A stretch of 54,144 bases of DNA from Phycisphaerae bacterium (GTDB lineage Bacteria; Planctomycetota; Phycisphaerae; Phycisphaerales; UBA1924), in contig JAUHXM010000009.1 of NCBI GenBank assembly GCA_030426605.1, forward strand, positions 1-54,144, read 5' to 3'. Positions 25,086 through 33,277 of this stretch are shown piece after piece. The notes under the pieces were generated by a model. That model saw only the letters and a list, made by a program, of their open reading frames with translations, had not been told where the DNA came from and did no database searches. A program made the position numbers and the translations under genes. Position 1 is the first letter of the stretch. Each line of letters opens with the position of its first letter.

Positions 25086-26510
25086 ATGTGGTGGACGGTC
25101 GGCGGATGGGCGGTCGCGGCGGTGGGGGCGGCGGTTGTCTTGTGGGCGTTGTTCTGGGATCGGGCCCGCGGGCGGCTGCGGTGCCGGCGGTGTTGGTATG
25201 CGCTGGATGAGACGCCCACGGGCGGTGATGGGGTTGTCACGTGCCCGGAGTGCGGGCGCGGGCATGGGTCGCGAAGGAAGATGCTGCGGACGCGGCGGCG
25301 ATGGTGGCGCGCAGCGGCGGGCGTGCTGGTGGTGCTGGCCGGGTTGGCGTTGGTGTTGACGCCCGCCGTTCGGGCGCGGGGGCCGATGGGGGTGCTGCCG
25401 ACGTGGGTGTTGGTGGAGATGGTGCCGCTGTGGGAGCCTTCGCCGCGGGGAACGATCCAGCCGCGGACGAGCCCGGGGGATCAGCTCATCAACCGGTTGC
25501 TCACTGCGAGGGTCGGGCCCGGTGGTGTTCGCGAGGACACGGGGGTGCTGCTGAGCCCTCGGCAGCAGCGGCATCTGCTGCGGCGGATCGCGCGGGGGAA
25601 CGCGCTGGCGCCGGCGGGGAGCGAGCGATGGGCGGAGACGTATGGGGCGTGGTTTCGCGGGCAGCGGTTCCGCTTTGGGCGGGGAGAGGATCGGCACTAC
25701 GCGGGCGGGGCGGAGGCGGATGAGGCGTTGATCGCGCTCTTGGATGAGATTGAGTTGGTGCGGCCGCCCTGGCAGGTGCGGACGCGTGAGGTTTGGCCGC
25801 GCGGTGTGCCGGTGCACATCGAGACGATCTCGATGTACGCCGGGTGGACAAGCCTGCGGACCATGGAGCACGTGCGGTGGGTGGCGCACGGTGCGGACCG
25901 GACCGAGGGCACGGCGGACTTCGGTCGGAGCTTTGCGCTTCCGGCGATCGACGGAGATCGGGTGCGGCTGGAGTTGGAGTTGTCGGAGTACGCGAGCGCG
26001 CCGTGGGAGCGTGTGGAGGGTGAAGAGCCGCTGCGGACGGGCGAGTTTGAACTTGCGTGGCGCGTCGTGGATTCGATCGAGCAGGTGATCACGCCGGTGC
26101 GTTCGGCGGAGCTCGACGCGTTGGTCGCAGGGGGACTCGTGTTCAATGAAGAAGTCTGGGACATCGATGCGCGTGGGGCTGAGTCGATTCTGCACGAGGG
26201 TGTCGTGTTCGGCGTGTTGTTCACGTACTACGACGGGAACCAACCGCTCGGAGCGATGGAGGGTCGGTGGCGGGCAGAGGGATTGATCCCCGGGAAGTCC
26301 GGAGGAAGCTGGGGCAACTGGGTTTCGTATGCGGACGGGGATGGGAATCTGCTCGACACGCTCGACGCCGTTCGCGCTGGGGGGCGCTTGCGGGTGAAGG
26401 CGGAGGGGAAGCCGGAGCTCGCGCTCGAGTTCTTTGACGCGGATCGGTGCTGGGTGGGCGAAGTGTGGTTCGATGTGCCGCCGGTGGGGGATGGTGCGCC
26501 TGGACCGTGA
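25086..26510 (+). CDS. Membrane-anchored zinc-ribbon protein of unknown function
   Basis: A 474-residue protein. The N-terminus has a membrane helix (GWAVAAVGAAVVLWALFW), then the ribbon RCRRCWYAL...VTCPECGRG (two CxxC pairs about 18 residues apart), then a second helix (AAAGVLVVLAGLALVLTP). The remaining ~380 residues are presumably outside the membrane, a mixed domain with several Trp- and Glu-rich strands and no recognised motif. The CxxCxYxL...CPECG ribbon between two helices is a recurring type in this lineage. The ATG at 25086 follows a TACGCT hexamer by six bases, pointing to leaderless expression. Function unknown. Confidence 0.7.
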   Translation: MWWTVGGWAVAAVGAAVVLWALFWDRARGRLRCRRCWYALDETPTGGDGVVTCPECGRGHGSRRKMLRTRRRWWRAAAGVLVVLAGLALVLTPAVRARGPMGVLPTWVLVEMVPLWEPSPRGTIQPRTSPGDQLINRLLTARVGPGGVREDTGVLLSPRQQRHLLRRIARGNALAPAGSERWAETYGAWFRGQRFRFGRGEDRHYAGGAEADEALIALLDEIELVRPPWQVRTREVWPRGVPVHIETISMYAGWTSLRTMEHVRWVAHGADRTEGTADFGRSFALPAIDGDRVRLELELSEYASAPWERVEGEEPLRTGEFELAWRVVDSIEQVITPVRSAELDALVAGGLVFNEEVWDIDARGAESILHEGVVFGVLFTYYDGNQPLGAMEGRWRAEGLIPGKSGGSWGNWVSYADGDGNLLDTLDAVRAGGRLRVKAEGKPELALEFFDADRCWVGEVWFDVPPVGDGAPGP

Positions 26511-26525
26511 GCGGGCGGGTGTCGA

Positions 26526-26640
26526 GACCCCCTCCGTCATGCTCCGCATGGCACCTCCCCCGTCGGGACGGGGGAGGATGGAATCTGAAGACCCCTCACC
26601 CCGGCCCTCTCCCCCAAGGGGAGAGGGAGGAATCTGGGCG
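26526..26640. repeat. Palindromic intergenic repeat, composite copy 1
   Basis: CCCCTCCGTCATGCTCCGCATGG, then ACCTCCCCCGTC/GACGGGGGAGG, then a second hairpin CCCTCTCCCC/GGGGAGAGGG. The first two hairpins recur at 49911, 50852 and 52280. It lies at the meeting point of two convergent genes and may also help end transcription. Confidence 0.7.
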
Positions 26641-26661
26641 ACGGGCATGAGCGGGTTCGGG

Positions 26662-27600
26662 TCAGTCCGTGAAGTCCGCGCTCGTGATACGGCGTCGGTC
26701 GATCTGCAGGCGGATGAGCTCGGGGCGGGCGTAGTGGCCGGCGGGGTCGAAGTTCTGGCGTTCGCGGCGGACGAAGTCGGGGTCGAGATCAAACACGAAG
26801 ACGTCCTCGGTATTGGCCTGCGGTTCGAGGAGCCAGGTGCCGTCGGGATTGGCCGCGGCGCTGCCGCCGTTGTGCAGAACCTCGTCCTCGCTCGTCACGA
26901 TGCGGTCGCGGTGGGGGACGGACGCGGGGATGTCCGACGCGCGGATGATGGTGGAGGCGCTGAGGACGTAGGAGCGTGACTCACGCGCGATGAAGCGGGT
27001 GATGTCCTGGGTGTTGTTGACGTTGCCGGGCCAGATGGCGACGTGGAGGTTGACGCCCTGCGCGTAGAGGGCGGCCCGGGTGAGGGGCATCCAGTTCTCC
27101 CAGCAGTTGAGGCTGCCGAGCGTGAAGGGCCCGAGGTTGTGCGCGGTGAGCCCGTGCGCGTCGCCCTGGGCCCAGGCGAGGCGCTCTTCGTAGGTTGGGA
27201 CGAGCTTGCGGTGGACGGACGCGATGTCGCCGTCGGGGTTGATGGTCACGCAGCTGGCGAAGAGCGCGTGCGAGGCGCGGTCCACGGGTCGTTCGGCGAT
27301 GCCGACGACGATCCAGGTGTCGTGCTGGGCTGCGGCGTCGGCGAGCGGCGCGAGGTCGTTGGACTCGACGGAGACCGCTTCGCGGAGGTAGAGCGCGTGG
27401 AGTTCCTTCTGGTCGGCGGCGTCGAAGCGGGCGCCGTCGGTGCGCGCCAGCCAGAGCGGGTAGGCGGGGATCAGGGTCTCGCCGAAGCAGACGAGCTTGG
27501 CGCCCTGGTCGGCGGCGGTCTGGACGGCGTCGGCGGCTTTGGAGAGCGTCGCGACGCGGTCGAGGAAGACGGGGGCGGTCTGGGCAATGGCGGCTCGCAT
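26662..27600 (-). CDS. Nitrilase-family carbon-nitrogen hydrolase
   Basis: A 312-residue enzyme with the Glu-Lys-Cys triad of the nitrilase superfamily: Glu in CFGETLIPAYPLW, Lys in HRKLVPTYEERLAW and the nucleophile Cys in LNCWENWMPLTRAALY. The CWEN-MPL context is that of true nitrilases (nitrile to acid and ammonia) rather than of amidases, though the substrate is unknown. I chose the ATG at 27600 instead of an in-frame GTG at 27609, because TAGTGT overlaps that GTG and ends five bases before the ATG, fitting a leaderless promoter. The gene follows the YHS-protein gene by only eight bases. Confidence 0.85.
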   Translation of the reverse strand: MRAAIAQTAPVFLDRVATLSKAADAVQTAADQGAKLVCFGETLIPAYPLWLARTDGARFDAADQKELHALYLREAVSVESNDLAPLADAAAQHDTWIVVGIAERPVDRASHALFASCVTINPDGDIASVHRKLVPTYEERLAWAQGDAHGLTAHNLGPFTLGSLNCWENWMPLTRAALYAQGVNLHVAIWPGNVNNTQDITRFIARESRSYVLSASTIIRASDIPASVPHRDRIVTSEDEVLHNGGSAAANPDGTWLLEPQANTEDVFVFDLDPDFVRRERQNFDPAGHYARPELIRLQIDRRRITSADFTD

Positions 27601-27605
27601 GCGGG

Positions 27606-27611
27606 ACACTA
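27606..27611 (-). promoter_or_regulatory. Candidate leaderless -10 TAGTGT for the nitrilase gene
   Basis: TANNNT on the minus strand, five bases before the ATG. Its first three bases are the TAG stop codon of the upstream gene, so one triplet would serve both roles. Confidence 0.45.
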
Positions 27612-28676
27612 CGGGTCGATCCGCATCGGTTCTCCTGTGTGTGTGGGCGTGACGGAATGGGTGTAGGTGCCCGCGGCGCGGTCGCGCTCGGCGTCACGCT
27701 GGCCGTCGAAATGCTGCTCCCAGGCGTCGGGGAATCGGATGCCGTCCTCGGTGACGAACGCGGTGAACCGGCGTTCGACGCCGCCCAGAAGGGCGTCGGG
27801 TCCCGCGCGGCCTCGGAAGCGTTGGGCGATGACGGCGCCGGTCTCCGGGTCAATGACCAGCTCGTTGGTCCGGCCGTTGAGGTGGACGGCGAGGCGTCGG
27901 CCCGCGAGTTGCTCGTCGTCGCCGAGGTCCACGGCGTGGGCTTGGCCGATGGCGCACGCGACGAGGATGGCCGGGAGCTCGGTCGCGGTGTCGCGCTTCG
28001 CTTCGTCGATCTGGTCGGCGCTCATGGATCGCGAGTAGCCGCGGGGCTCGTAGAACTGGCCGTTGTTGGCGGTGTGGGTGTAGCCGTAACGCACATCGTC
28101 CCAGGTGTCATAGACGGAGCGCTCGTCGGGCGGGCGCACAGAGATCATCCGGGTGTGGTGGATCGTGGTGTCGCCGGACGGCACGTCGCGTTCGAGATGC
28201 AGCGAGTAGCCGGGCTTGGAGGCGAGACGCTCGCGGCCGCCGGCCCAGACGAGCGTCTTGTTCATGAGCTCGCGGCCCGCATCGAGTGATTCGGGCGTGG
28301 AGGCGGGTGGGTCGTCGTCGCGGTCAACCGTGCGATCGGGATCACGCTTGAAGGTTCTGAGGCACGATTCAGAAGCGCAGAAGTAGAGCCCGTCGTTGTG
28401 GACGTACCAGTGCTCCGGGCTGCCGGTCCCCGAGAGGGCGCCCATACGGGCGCACGATCCGCCCAGGCGGGCGGCGTACCGGTCGGGGTTGCGTTGGAAC
28501 GTGATGAGGGTGTCGAGTGAAGAGAAGGTGTAGGTGAAGGTGCCGACGGTGCGCTGGTAGGTCATGTCGCCCGGGATCTCGCGGCGCTCGTCGATGAGCA
28601 CGACGGGGTCGAGGTCGAACGTGGTGTCCGGCGCGGGGGGAACGAGAAGGAGCGAGATCGTCGCGAGGAGCAGCAT
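27609..28676 (-). CDS. Secreted YHS-domain-like protein
   Basis: A 355-residue protein with a signal peptide (MLLLATISLLLVPPAP). Residues ~40-110 read as two YHS-like modules: TYTFSSLDTLITFQRNPDRYAARLGGSC followed by GLYFCASESCLRTFKRDPDRTV, the aromatic-strand plus 'F...dP..y' pattern of YHS (metal-binding TRASH-like) domains. The remainder resembles an exported beta-sandwich of unknown role. GGAGG six bases before the ATG sets the start, and a TAGACT hexamer lies 25 nt upstream. Its TAG stop falls within the putative -10 of the downstream nitrilase gene. Confidence 0.6.
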   Translation of the reverse strand: MLLLATISLLLVPPAPDTTFDLDPVVLIDERREIPGDMTYQRTVGTFTYTFSSLDTLITFQRNPDRYAARLGGSCARMGALSGTGSPEHWYVHNDGLYFCASESCLRTFKRDPDRTVDRDDDPPASTPESLDAGRELMNKTLVWAGGRERLASKPGYSLHLERDVPSGDTTIHHTRMISVRPPDERSVYDTWDDVRYGYTHTANNGQFYEPRGYSRSMSADQIDEAKRDTATELPAILVACAIGQAHAVDLGDDEQLAGRRLAVHLNGRTNELVIDPETGAVIAQRFRGRAGPDALLGGVERRFTAFVTEDGIRFPDAWEQHFDGQRDAERDRAAGTYTHSVTPTHTGEPMRIDP

Positions 28677-28700
28677 GGGCGGCCTCCGGGGGGTCGTGTG

Positions 28701-28706
28701 AGTCTA
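28701..28706 (-). promoter_or_regulatory. Candidate -10 TAGACT for the YHS-protein gene
   Basis: TANNNT on the minus strand, with GGAGG between it and the ATG at 28676. Here a leader with a ribosome site is retained. Confidence 0.4.
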
Positions 28707-28761
28707 CGGGATCGGCCCCGATCGACCCAATTCTGAGCGGGTACCGGGCGTGGGCGGCGAT

Positions 28762-28767
28762 TAGACT
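28762..28767 (+). promoter_or_regulatory. Candidate leaderless -10 TAGACT for the heme-sensor kinase
   Basis: TANNNT with six bases to the ATG at 28774. The intervening CGGGAG abuts the ATG directly and is too close to act as a ribosome site. Confidence 0.5.
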
Positions 28768-28773
28768 CGGGAG

Positions 28774-30573
28774 ATGGCGGACCACGACGAGACGCTCGAT
28801 TCCGATATGGACCCGATGGCGGAGACGTCCGACGGTCGGTCGGCGATCGAGCCGCCGGCCGGCATGCCCGAGCGGGTGGGCCCGTACAAACTGCTCGGGA
28901 TCCTCGGCGAGGGCGGGTTCGGGGTCGTCTACGAAGCCGAGCAGCACGAGCCGGTGCGCCGCCGGGTCGCGCTGAAAATCATCAAGCCCGGGATGGACTC
29001 GGCGGCGGTGATCGCGCGGTTCAACGCGGAGCGCCAGGCGCTGGCGCTCATGGACCACCCGAACGTCGCGCGGGTGTTCGACGCGGGAACGACGGAGCTG
29101 GGCAGGCCCTACTTCGTGATGGAACTCGTGCGCGGCGAACCGATCACCGCCTACGCCGATCGGCACAACCTGAGCACCGACGAGCGGCTGAAGCTCATGG
29201 TGACGGTCTGCAACGCGGTCCAGCACGCGCACTCGAAGGGCGTGATCCACCGCGACATCAAGCCCAGCAACGTGCTGGTGACCGTGCAGGACGGGAAGGC
29301 GGCACCGAAGGTCATCGACTTCGGCGTGGCGAAGGCGACCACGGCGCAGCTCACGGCCGAGACGATGTACACTCAGGTCGGGCAGCTGATCGGCACGCCC
29401 GAGTACATGTCGCCCGAGCAGGCCGAGATGAGCGTGCTCGATGTTGACACGCGGGCGGACGTGTACTCGCTCGGCGTGGTGCTGTACGAGCTGCTGACGG
29501 GCACGCTGCCGTTCGAAAAGGAGCGGCTGCGGAGCGTGGGGTTCGCGGAGATCCAGCGGATTATCCGCGAGGAAGAGCCTCCACGCCCGAGCACGCGCCT
29601 GAGCACCATGGGCGCAAAGGACCAGGCGGGCATGTCGGTGCGGCACCGGGCGCCGATCGCGCAGCTGCGGAGTCACCTCAAGGGCGAGCTGGACTGGATC
29701 GTCATGAAGGCGATCGAGAAAGACCGGACGCGCCGCTACGACACGGCGGACGCGCTAGCCAACGACGTCGAGCGCTTTCTGGCGCACGAGCCCGTGGAGG
29801 CACGCCCGCCGACGGCGTCGTACCGCCTGCGGAAGCTCGCCAGGCGGAACCGGGGGGTCGTCACGACGCTCGCGGTGCTCGGGGCGGCCGTGCTCGTCAC
29901 GGTCGGAGGGCTCGGCTACGGGCTCATGCGGATCCGCGCCCAGCGGGACGCGACGGCGCGCGCCGGCACGGTTGATCGGGCCCACATGATCATGGACACC
30001 ATGAACGCCGTGCGGAGCTACACGACCGACCGCGTGCGCCCGCACCTCGCCGACGATCTGGTGGACGCGGACGTGTTCCCACGCGAGAGCGTGCCGGCAT
30101 TCGCCGCGGGGCAGGTCTTCGAGCGCTTCGCGTCCGGCGCCGAGTACGGGAGCTTCCTGTACAAGAAAGCGGCGCTGAACCCGACGAACCCGCGAGACCT
30201 CGCCGACGAATTCGAGGGCGGCGTGATCGACTCGTTCCGGTCGGACACGGGGCTCGAAGAATCGAGCGGCTTTCTCGAGACGCGCGGGGCGGAGCGGTTC
30301 TACATCGCGCGCCCGATCATCGTCAACGACTCGTCGTGCCTCCAGTGCCACGGCGAGCCCGACGCGGCCCCCGACAGCATGAAAAGCGCGTACGGCGACA
30401 CGGGCGGGTTCGGCTGGCGCCTCGGGGAGACCATCGGGGCGCAGTTCGTGTACGTGCCGGCGAGCCAGGTGCGCGCCGGCTCGGTCGCGTCCGACCTGAT
30501 CGCCGTGGGCCTGCTCGGCGGGCTGTTCGTGGTGCTGGCAGTCGGCTCTGTCGTGATCGTGCGCCGGGCGTAA
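28774..30573 (+). CDS. Ser/Thr protein kinase fused to a periplasmic c-type-heme sensor domain (Tll0287/DUF3365-like)
   Basis: A 599-residue protein. A cytoplasmic eukaryote-like kinase fills residues 35-340: GEGGFGVVYEA, VALKIIKPGMD, HRDIKPSNV at 159-167, DFG at 182-184 and GTPEYMSPEQA. A membrane helix lies at 362-384. Then comes a ~190-residue extracytoplasmic domain of the Tll0287-like type, with the heme-attachment motif CLQCH at 522-526, and a second helix at about 576-597. Such sensor domains are usually found before histidine kinases or cyclases; here one reports to a Ser/Thr kinase, so redox state, NO or another heme ligand may control phosphorylation. A -10 element six bases before the ATG suggests leaderless expression. 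The carrier gene follows closely. Confidence 0.85.
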   Translation: MADHDETLDSDMDPMAETSDGRSAIEPPAGMPERVGPYKLLGILGEGGFGVVYEAEQHEPVRRRVALKIIKPGMDSAAVIARFNAERQALALMDHPNVARVFDAGTTELGRPYFVMELVRGEPITAYADRHNLSTDERLKLMVTVCNAVQHAHSKGVIHRDIKPSNVLVTVQDGKAAPKVIDFGVAKATTAQLTAETMYTQVGQLIGTPEYMSPEQAEMSVLDVDTRADVYSLGVVLYELLTGTLPFEKERLRSVGFAEIQRIIREEEPPRPSTRLSTMGAKDQAGMSVRHRAPIAQLRSHLKGELDWIVMKAIEKDRTRRYDTADALANDVERFLAHEPVEARPPTASYRLRKLARRNRGVVTTLAVLGAAVLVTVGGLGYGLMRIRAQRDATARAGTVDRAHMIMDTMNAVRSYTTDRVRPHLADDLVDADVFPRESVPAFAAGQVFERFASGAEYGSFLYKKAALNPTNPRDLADEFEGGVIDSFRSDTGLEESSGFLETRGAERFYIARPIIVNDSSCLQCHGEPDAAPDSMKSAYGDTGGFGWRLGETIGAQFVYVPASQVRAGSVASDLIAVGLLGGLFVVLAVGSVVIVRRA

Positions 30574-30637
30574 CGAACATGCAACCGACCGGGGCGTGGG
30601 CGTTACACATGCTCACGTGACCGGGGACGACGGGGAC

Positions 30638-32065
30638 ATGCGGGGTCGTTCCGGGTGGCTCGGCCTGCTGGTCACGGTGCGCCGCGGGGAGTGGACGGCG
30701 CTGACGCTCAGCGGGGCGTTCTTCTTTCTGCTGCTTTTTGGGTATTTTCTGCTCCGCCCGGTGCGCGAGGCGATGGGCGTCGAGCGCTCGATGGCCGACC
30801 TGCGCTGGTTGTTTGTTGCCACATGCGTCGTCTCGTTCGGTGCGGCGTCGGTGTTCGCGTGGGTCATCAGCCGCGTGGACCGGGCGCGGTGCATCGCGTG
30901 GGTGTACCGGGGAGTGATCGCGTGCGTCGTGTGTTTCGCACTGCTCCGTCTGGTCCTGCCGGAGCCGGCGGGCTTGCTGGACCTGTTCGCCGAAAGAGCG
31001 AGCCTCGAGGGCCTGCTCTCCGTGCACTTCGCACGCCTGTGGTCCGGGTACGTCTTCTACGTCTGGCTGAGCGTCGTGAACGTGTTCATGACCAGCGTGT
31101 TCTGGGCGTTCATGGCGGACGTGTGGCGGCTCGAGCAGGGCAAGCGGCTCTACGCCGCGGTCGGGGTGGGGGGAACGCTCGGGGCGCTGCTCGGATCGAT
31201 GTTCGCGTGGCAGCTCGTCGAGGCGATCGGCGCGCCGGTCCAGATGCTCGTCGCCGCGGCCCTGTTCGAGGGATCGGTGTGGGTCATGCGCGCGCTCGAT
31301 CGCCGGTCCTCCCGCGGTGACGGGGAACTGGTGGGCCACCGGAAACACGCGATGGGCGGGTCCTGGATGGAGGGCGTGCGCGCCGTGGCGCGGTCTCCGT
31401 ACTTGCTCGGCGTGGGTGCCTACATCGTGCTGATGGCCGTGAGCTCGACGCTCATCTACTTCACGCAGGCCGAACTCGTGAGCAACGCGGCGGACGAGCT
31501 GGCGAGCCGCATCGCGCTGTTCGGGCAACTCGACATGTGGACGCAGGCGGCGACGCTGTTCGTGCAGCTGTTCATCACGGGGCATCTGATGAAACGGGCC
31601 GGCGTGGGGGTGACGCTCGGCGTGCTGCCAGTCGTAACGGTCGTCGGGTTCGGCGCGCTCGCGCTGGTCGGCTCGCGCGAGGGCGTCGAGGCGTGGCAGG
31701 TGTTCGCGGTGTTCGCGGCCTTCAACGCGGTGCACCGGGCGACGCGGTACGCCGTCGCGCGCCCGGCCCGGGAAACGCTGTTCTCCGTCGTCAGCCAGCG
31801 GGAAAAGTACAAGGCAAAGCCCGTCGTGGACGTCTTCCTCTACCGGGGCGGGGATGTCGCGGGCGTCGGCGTGAACGCGGGCCTCGGGGCGCTGGCGCTC
31901 GGGCTCGCCGGGATGGCGCTCGCGGCGGCGCCGCTGGGCCTGCTGTGGGTCGTGCTGTCAATATTCCTCGCCCGCGGGCAGTCGTGGCGGGCATCCCAGA
32001 AGGACGAGTTCGAGCGTGAATCGACAACCAAAGCCGGCGTCTCGCCGGAGGGAGCGGTGACATGA
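30638..32065 (+). CDS. MFS-type carrier related to NTP/NDP translocases
   Basis: A 475-residue integral membrane protein with about twelve hydrophobic helices. The start FFFLLLFGYFLLRPVREAMGV is the marker of the bacterial NTP/NDP exchanger (TLC) relatives of the major facilitator superfamily. Later segments VFYVWLSVVNVFMTSVFWAFMADVW and LYAAVGVGGTLGALLGSMFAW also fit that group. The substrate is unknown; most free-living bacterial members are not proven nucleotide carriers. The start is uncertain: the ATG at 30638 is chosen, with in-frame GTGs at 30617 and 30596 as alternatives. The stop overlaps the next start (ATGA). It follows the heme-sensor kinase by 64 nt, suggesting one operon. Confidence 0.7.
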   Translation: MRGRSGWLGLLVTVRRGEWTALTLSGAFFFLLLFGYFLLRPVREAMGVERSMADLRWLFVATCVVSFGAASVFAWVISRVDRARCIAWVYRGVIACVVCFALLRLVLPEPAGLLDLFAERASLEGLLSVHFARLWSGYVFYVWLSVVNVFMTSVFWAFMADVWRLEQGKRLYAAVGVGGTLGALLGSMFAWQLVEAIGAPVQMLVAAALFEGSVWVMRALDRRSSRGDGELVGHRKHAMGGSWMEGVRAVARSPYLLGVGAYIVLMAVSSTLIYFTQAELVSNAADELASRIALFGQLDMWTQAATLFVQLFITGHLMKRAGVGVTLGVLPVVTVVGFGALALVGSREGVEAWQVFAVFAAFNAVHRATRYAVARPARETLFSVVSQREKYKAKPVVDVFLYRGGDVAGVGVNAGLGALALGLAGMALAAAPLGLLWVVLSIFLARGQSWRASQKDEFERESTTKAGVSPEGAVT

Positions 32066-33270
32066 CGACAAGAAGAGAGTTCCTCACAACCACGGGTGCA
32101 GCGGCGCTGGGTGCCGCGGCGGGCATGACGCTGGGCGCCGAGGCGCTCGGTGGGTTGGCACGCACGACGAGGCGATCGGAGAAAAAAATGAAGCTACTGA
32201 TCCTCGGCGGGACCGGGTTCCTGGGGCCCAAGATCGTGCAGCGCGCGGTGGACAACGGACACGAGATCACGCTGTTCAACCGCGGGCGGTCCGGGCCCGA
32301 GATGTTCCCCGATCTCGAGCACCTGGAAGGCGATCGGTACACGGATCTGAGCGCGCTCGAGCAAGCGGTCGCGGACGGGCGGACCTGGGACTGCGTCTTC
32401 GACACGTTCACCTACGTCCCCAAGACCGTGACCGACGCGATGGACGTGCTGCTGCCGGCGATGGGGCAGTTCCTGGTGGTCTCCACGATCAGCGTGTACG
32501 CATCGCCGGGTGAGCCGGGGGCGGACGAGGACGCACCCCTGGCGACGGTGGACGACGCGACCGCGGCGGGGATCACGACGCACCGCGAGGTGGGCGTGCA
32601 CTACGGCGCGATGAAGGCACGCGTCGAGAAAGCGGCCCAAGATCGCTTCCCGGGCAGGGTCACCGTCGTACGCCCAGGTCTGATCTGCGGCGAACGCGAC
32701 ACCACCGGGCGGTACAGCTACTGGCCCATCCGCGCCAAAGAGGGCGGGCGCATGATCGCGCCGGGCGATGGCACCGACCACGTGCAGTACATCGACGTGC
32801 GCGATCTCGGCGATTTCATCGTGCACTGCGCCGAGCAGCGACTCTTCGAGACCTACACAGCTGACAGCCCGCACGACACACGGACCGTGAAGTCGATGGT
32901 GGACGCCGCGATCGACGCGGCCGGCACGTCCCCCGACGTCGAGTACCTGCCCGCCGAGTTCCTCGCCGAGCAGGGCGTCGCGCCCTGGCAGCAGATGCCG
33001 GTGTGGCTGCCCAACGACCAGTTCCCCTCGCGCGGGCGCCTGAGCGTCGAGCGGGCCCTCAAGGCGGGCATGACCATCCGCCCGGAGGTCGAGACGGCCC
33101 GCAGCGTGCTGGACTACGTCCGAACACGCGGGCCCGAGATCCGCGATGAGCACGGCGACGAGGCGGCCGACCAGTGGGCCCAGCGCGTCCGCGGCGGGCT
33201 CCCGGCCGAGCGCGAGCGCGAGGTGCTCGCGGCGTGGGACACCCGCGGGGGGAGCGTGCGCGAGCCGTGA
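32062..33270 (+). CDS. Tat-exported NAD-dependent epimerase/dehydratase-family protein
   Basis: A 402-residue extended short-chain dehydrogenase. It opens with a twin-arginine signal (TTRREFLTTTG, then an alanine-rich core), followed by MKLLILGGTGFLG (glycine motif at 49-55), the dinucleotide-binding start. The SDR serine appears in VVSTISVY and the YxxxK motif in HYGAMKARVE. Because Met43 looks like a normal start of a cytoplasmic SDR, the Tat leader has evidently been added in front. Export would carry the folded cofactor-bound enzyme to the periplasm. The four-base overlap with the carrier gene indicates coupled translation. Substrate unknown. Confidence 0.75.
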   Translation: MTTRREFLTTTGAAALGAAAGMTLGAEALGGLARTTRRSEKKMKLLILGGTGFLGPKIVQRAVDNGHEITLFNRGRSGPEMFPDLEHLEGDRYTDLSALEQAVADGRTWDCVFDTFTYVPKTVTDAMDVLLPAMGQFLVVSTISVYASPGEPGADEDAPLATVDDATAAGITTHREVGVHYGAMKARVEKAAQDRFPGRVTVVRPGLICGERDTTGRYSYWPIRAKEGGRMIAPGDGTDHVQYIDVRDLGDFIVHCAEQRLFETYTADSPHDTRTVKSMVDAAIDAAGTSPDVEYLPAEFLAEQGVAPWQQMPVWLPNDQFPSRGRLSVERALKAGMTIRPEVETARSVLDYVRTRGPEIRDEHGDEAADQWAQRVRGGLPAEREREVLAAWDTRGGSVREP

Positions 33271-33277
33271 TGTTCGG

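Noticed and set aside
22938-26792. A single minus-strand frame of about 1,280 codons
   Set aside because: Only the part from 24044 downward is a real protein (the heptosyltransferase). The rest is a shadow of gmhB in another frame and of the zinc-ribbon gene on the other strand.
27601-27609. Nitrilase start at the GTG 27609
   Set aside because: TAGTGT overlaps that codon and ends five bases before the ATG at 27600, which matches the leaderless pattern and the usual family start.
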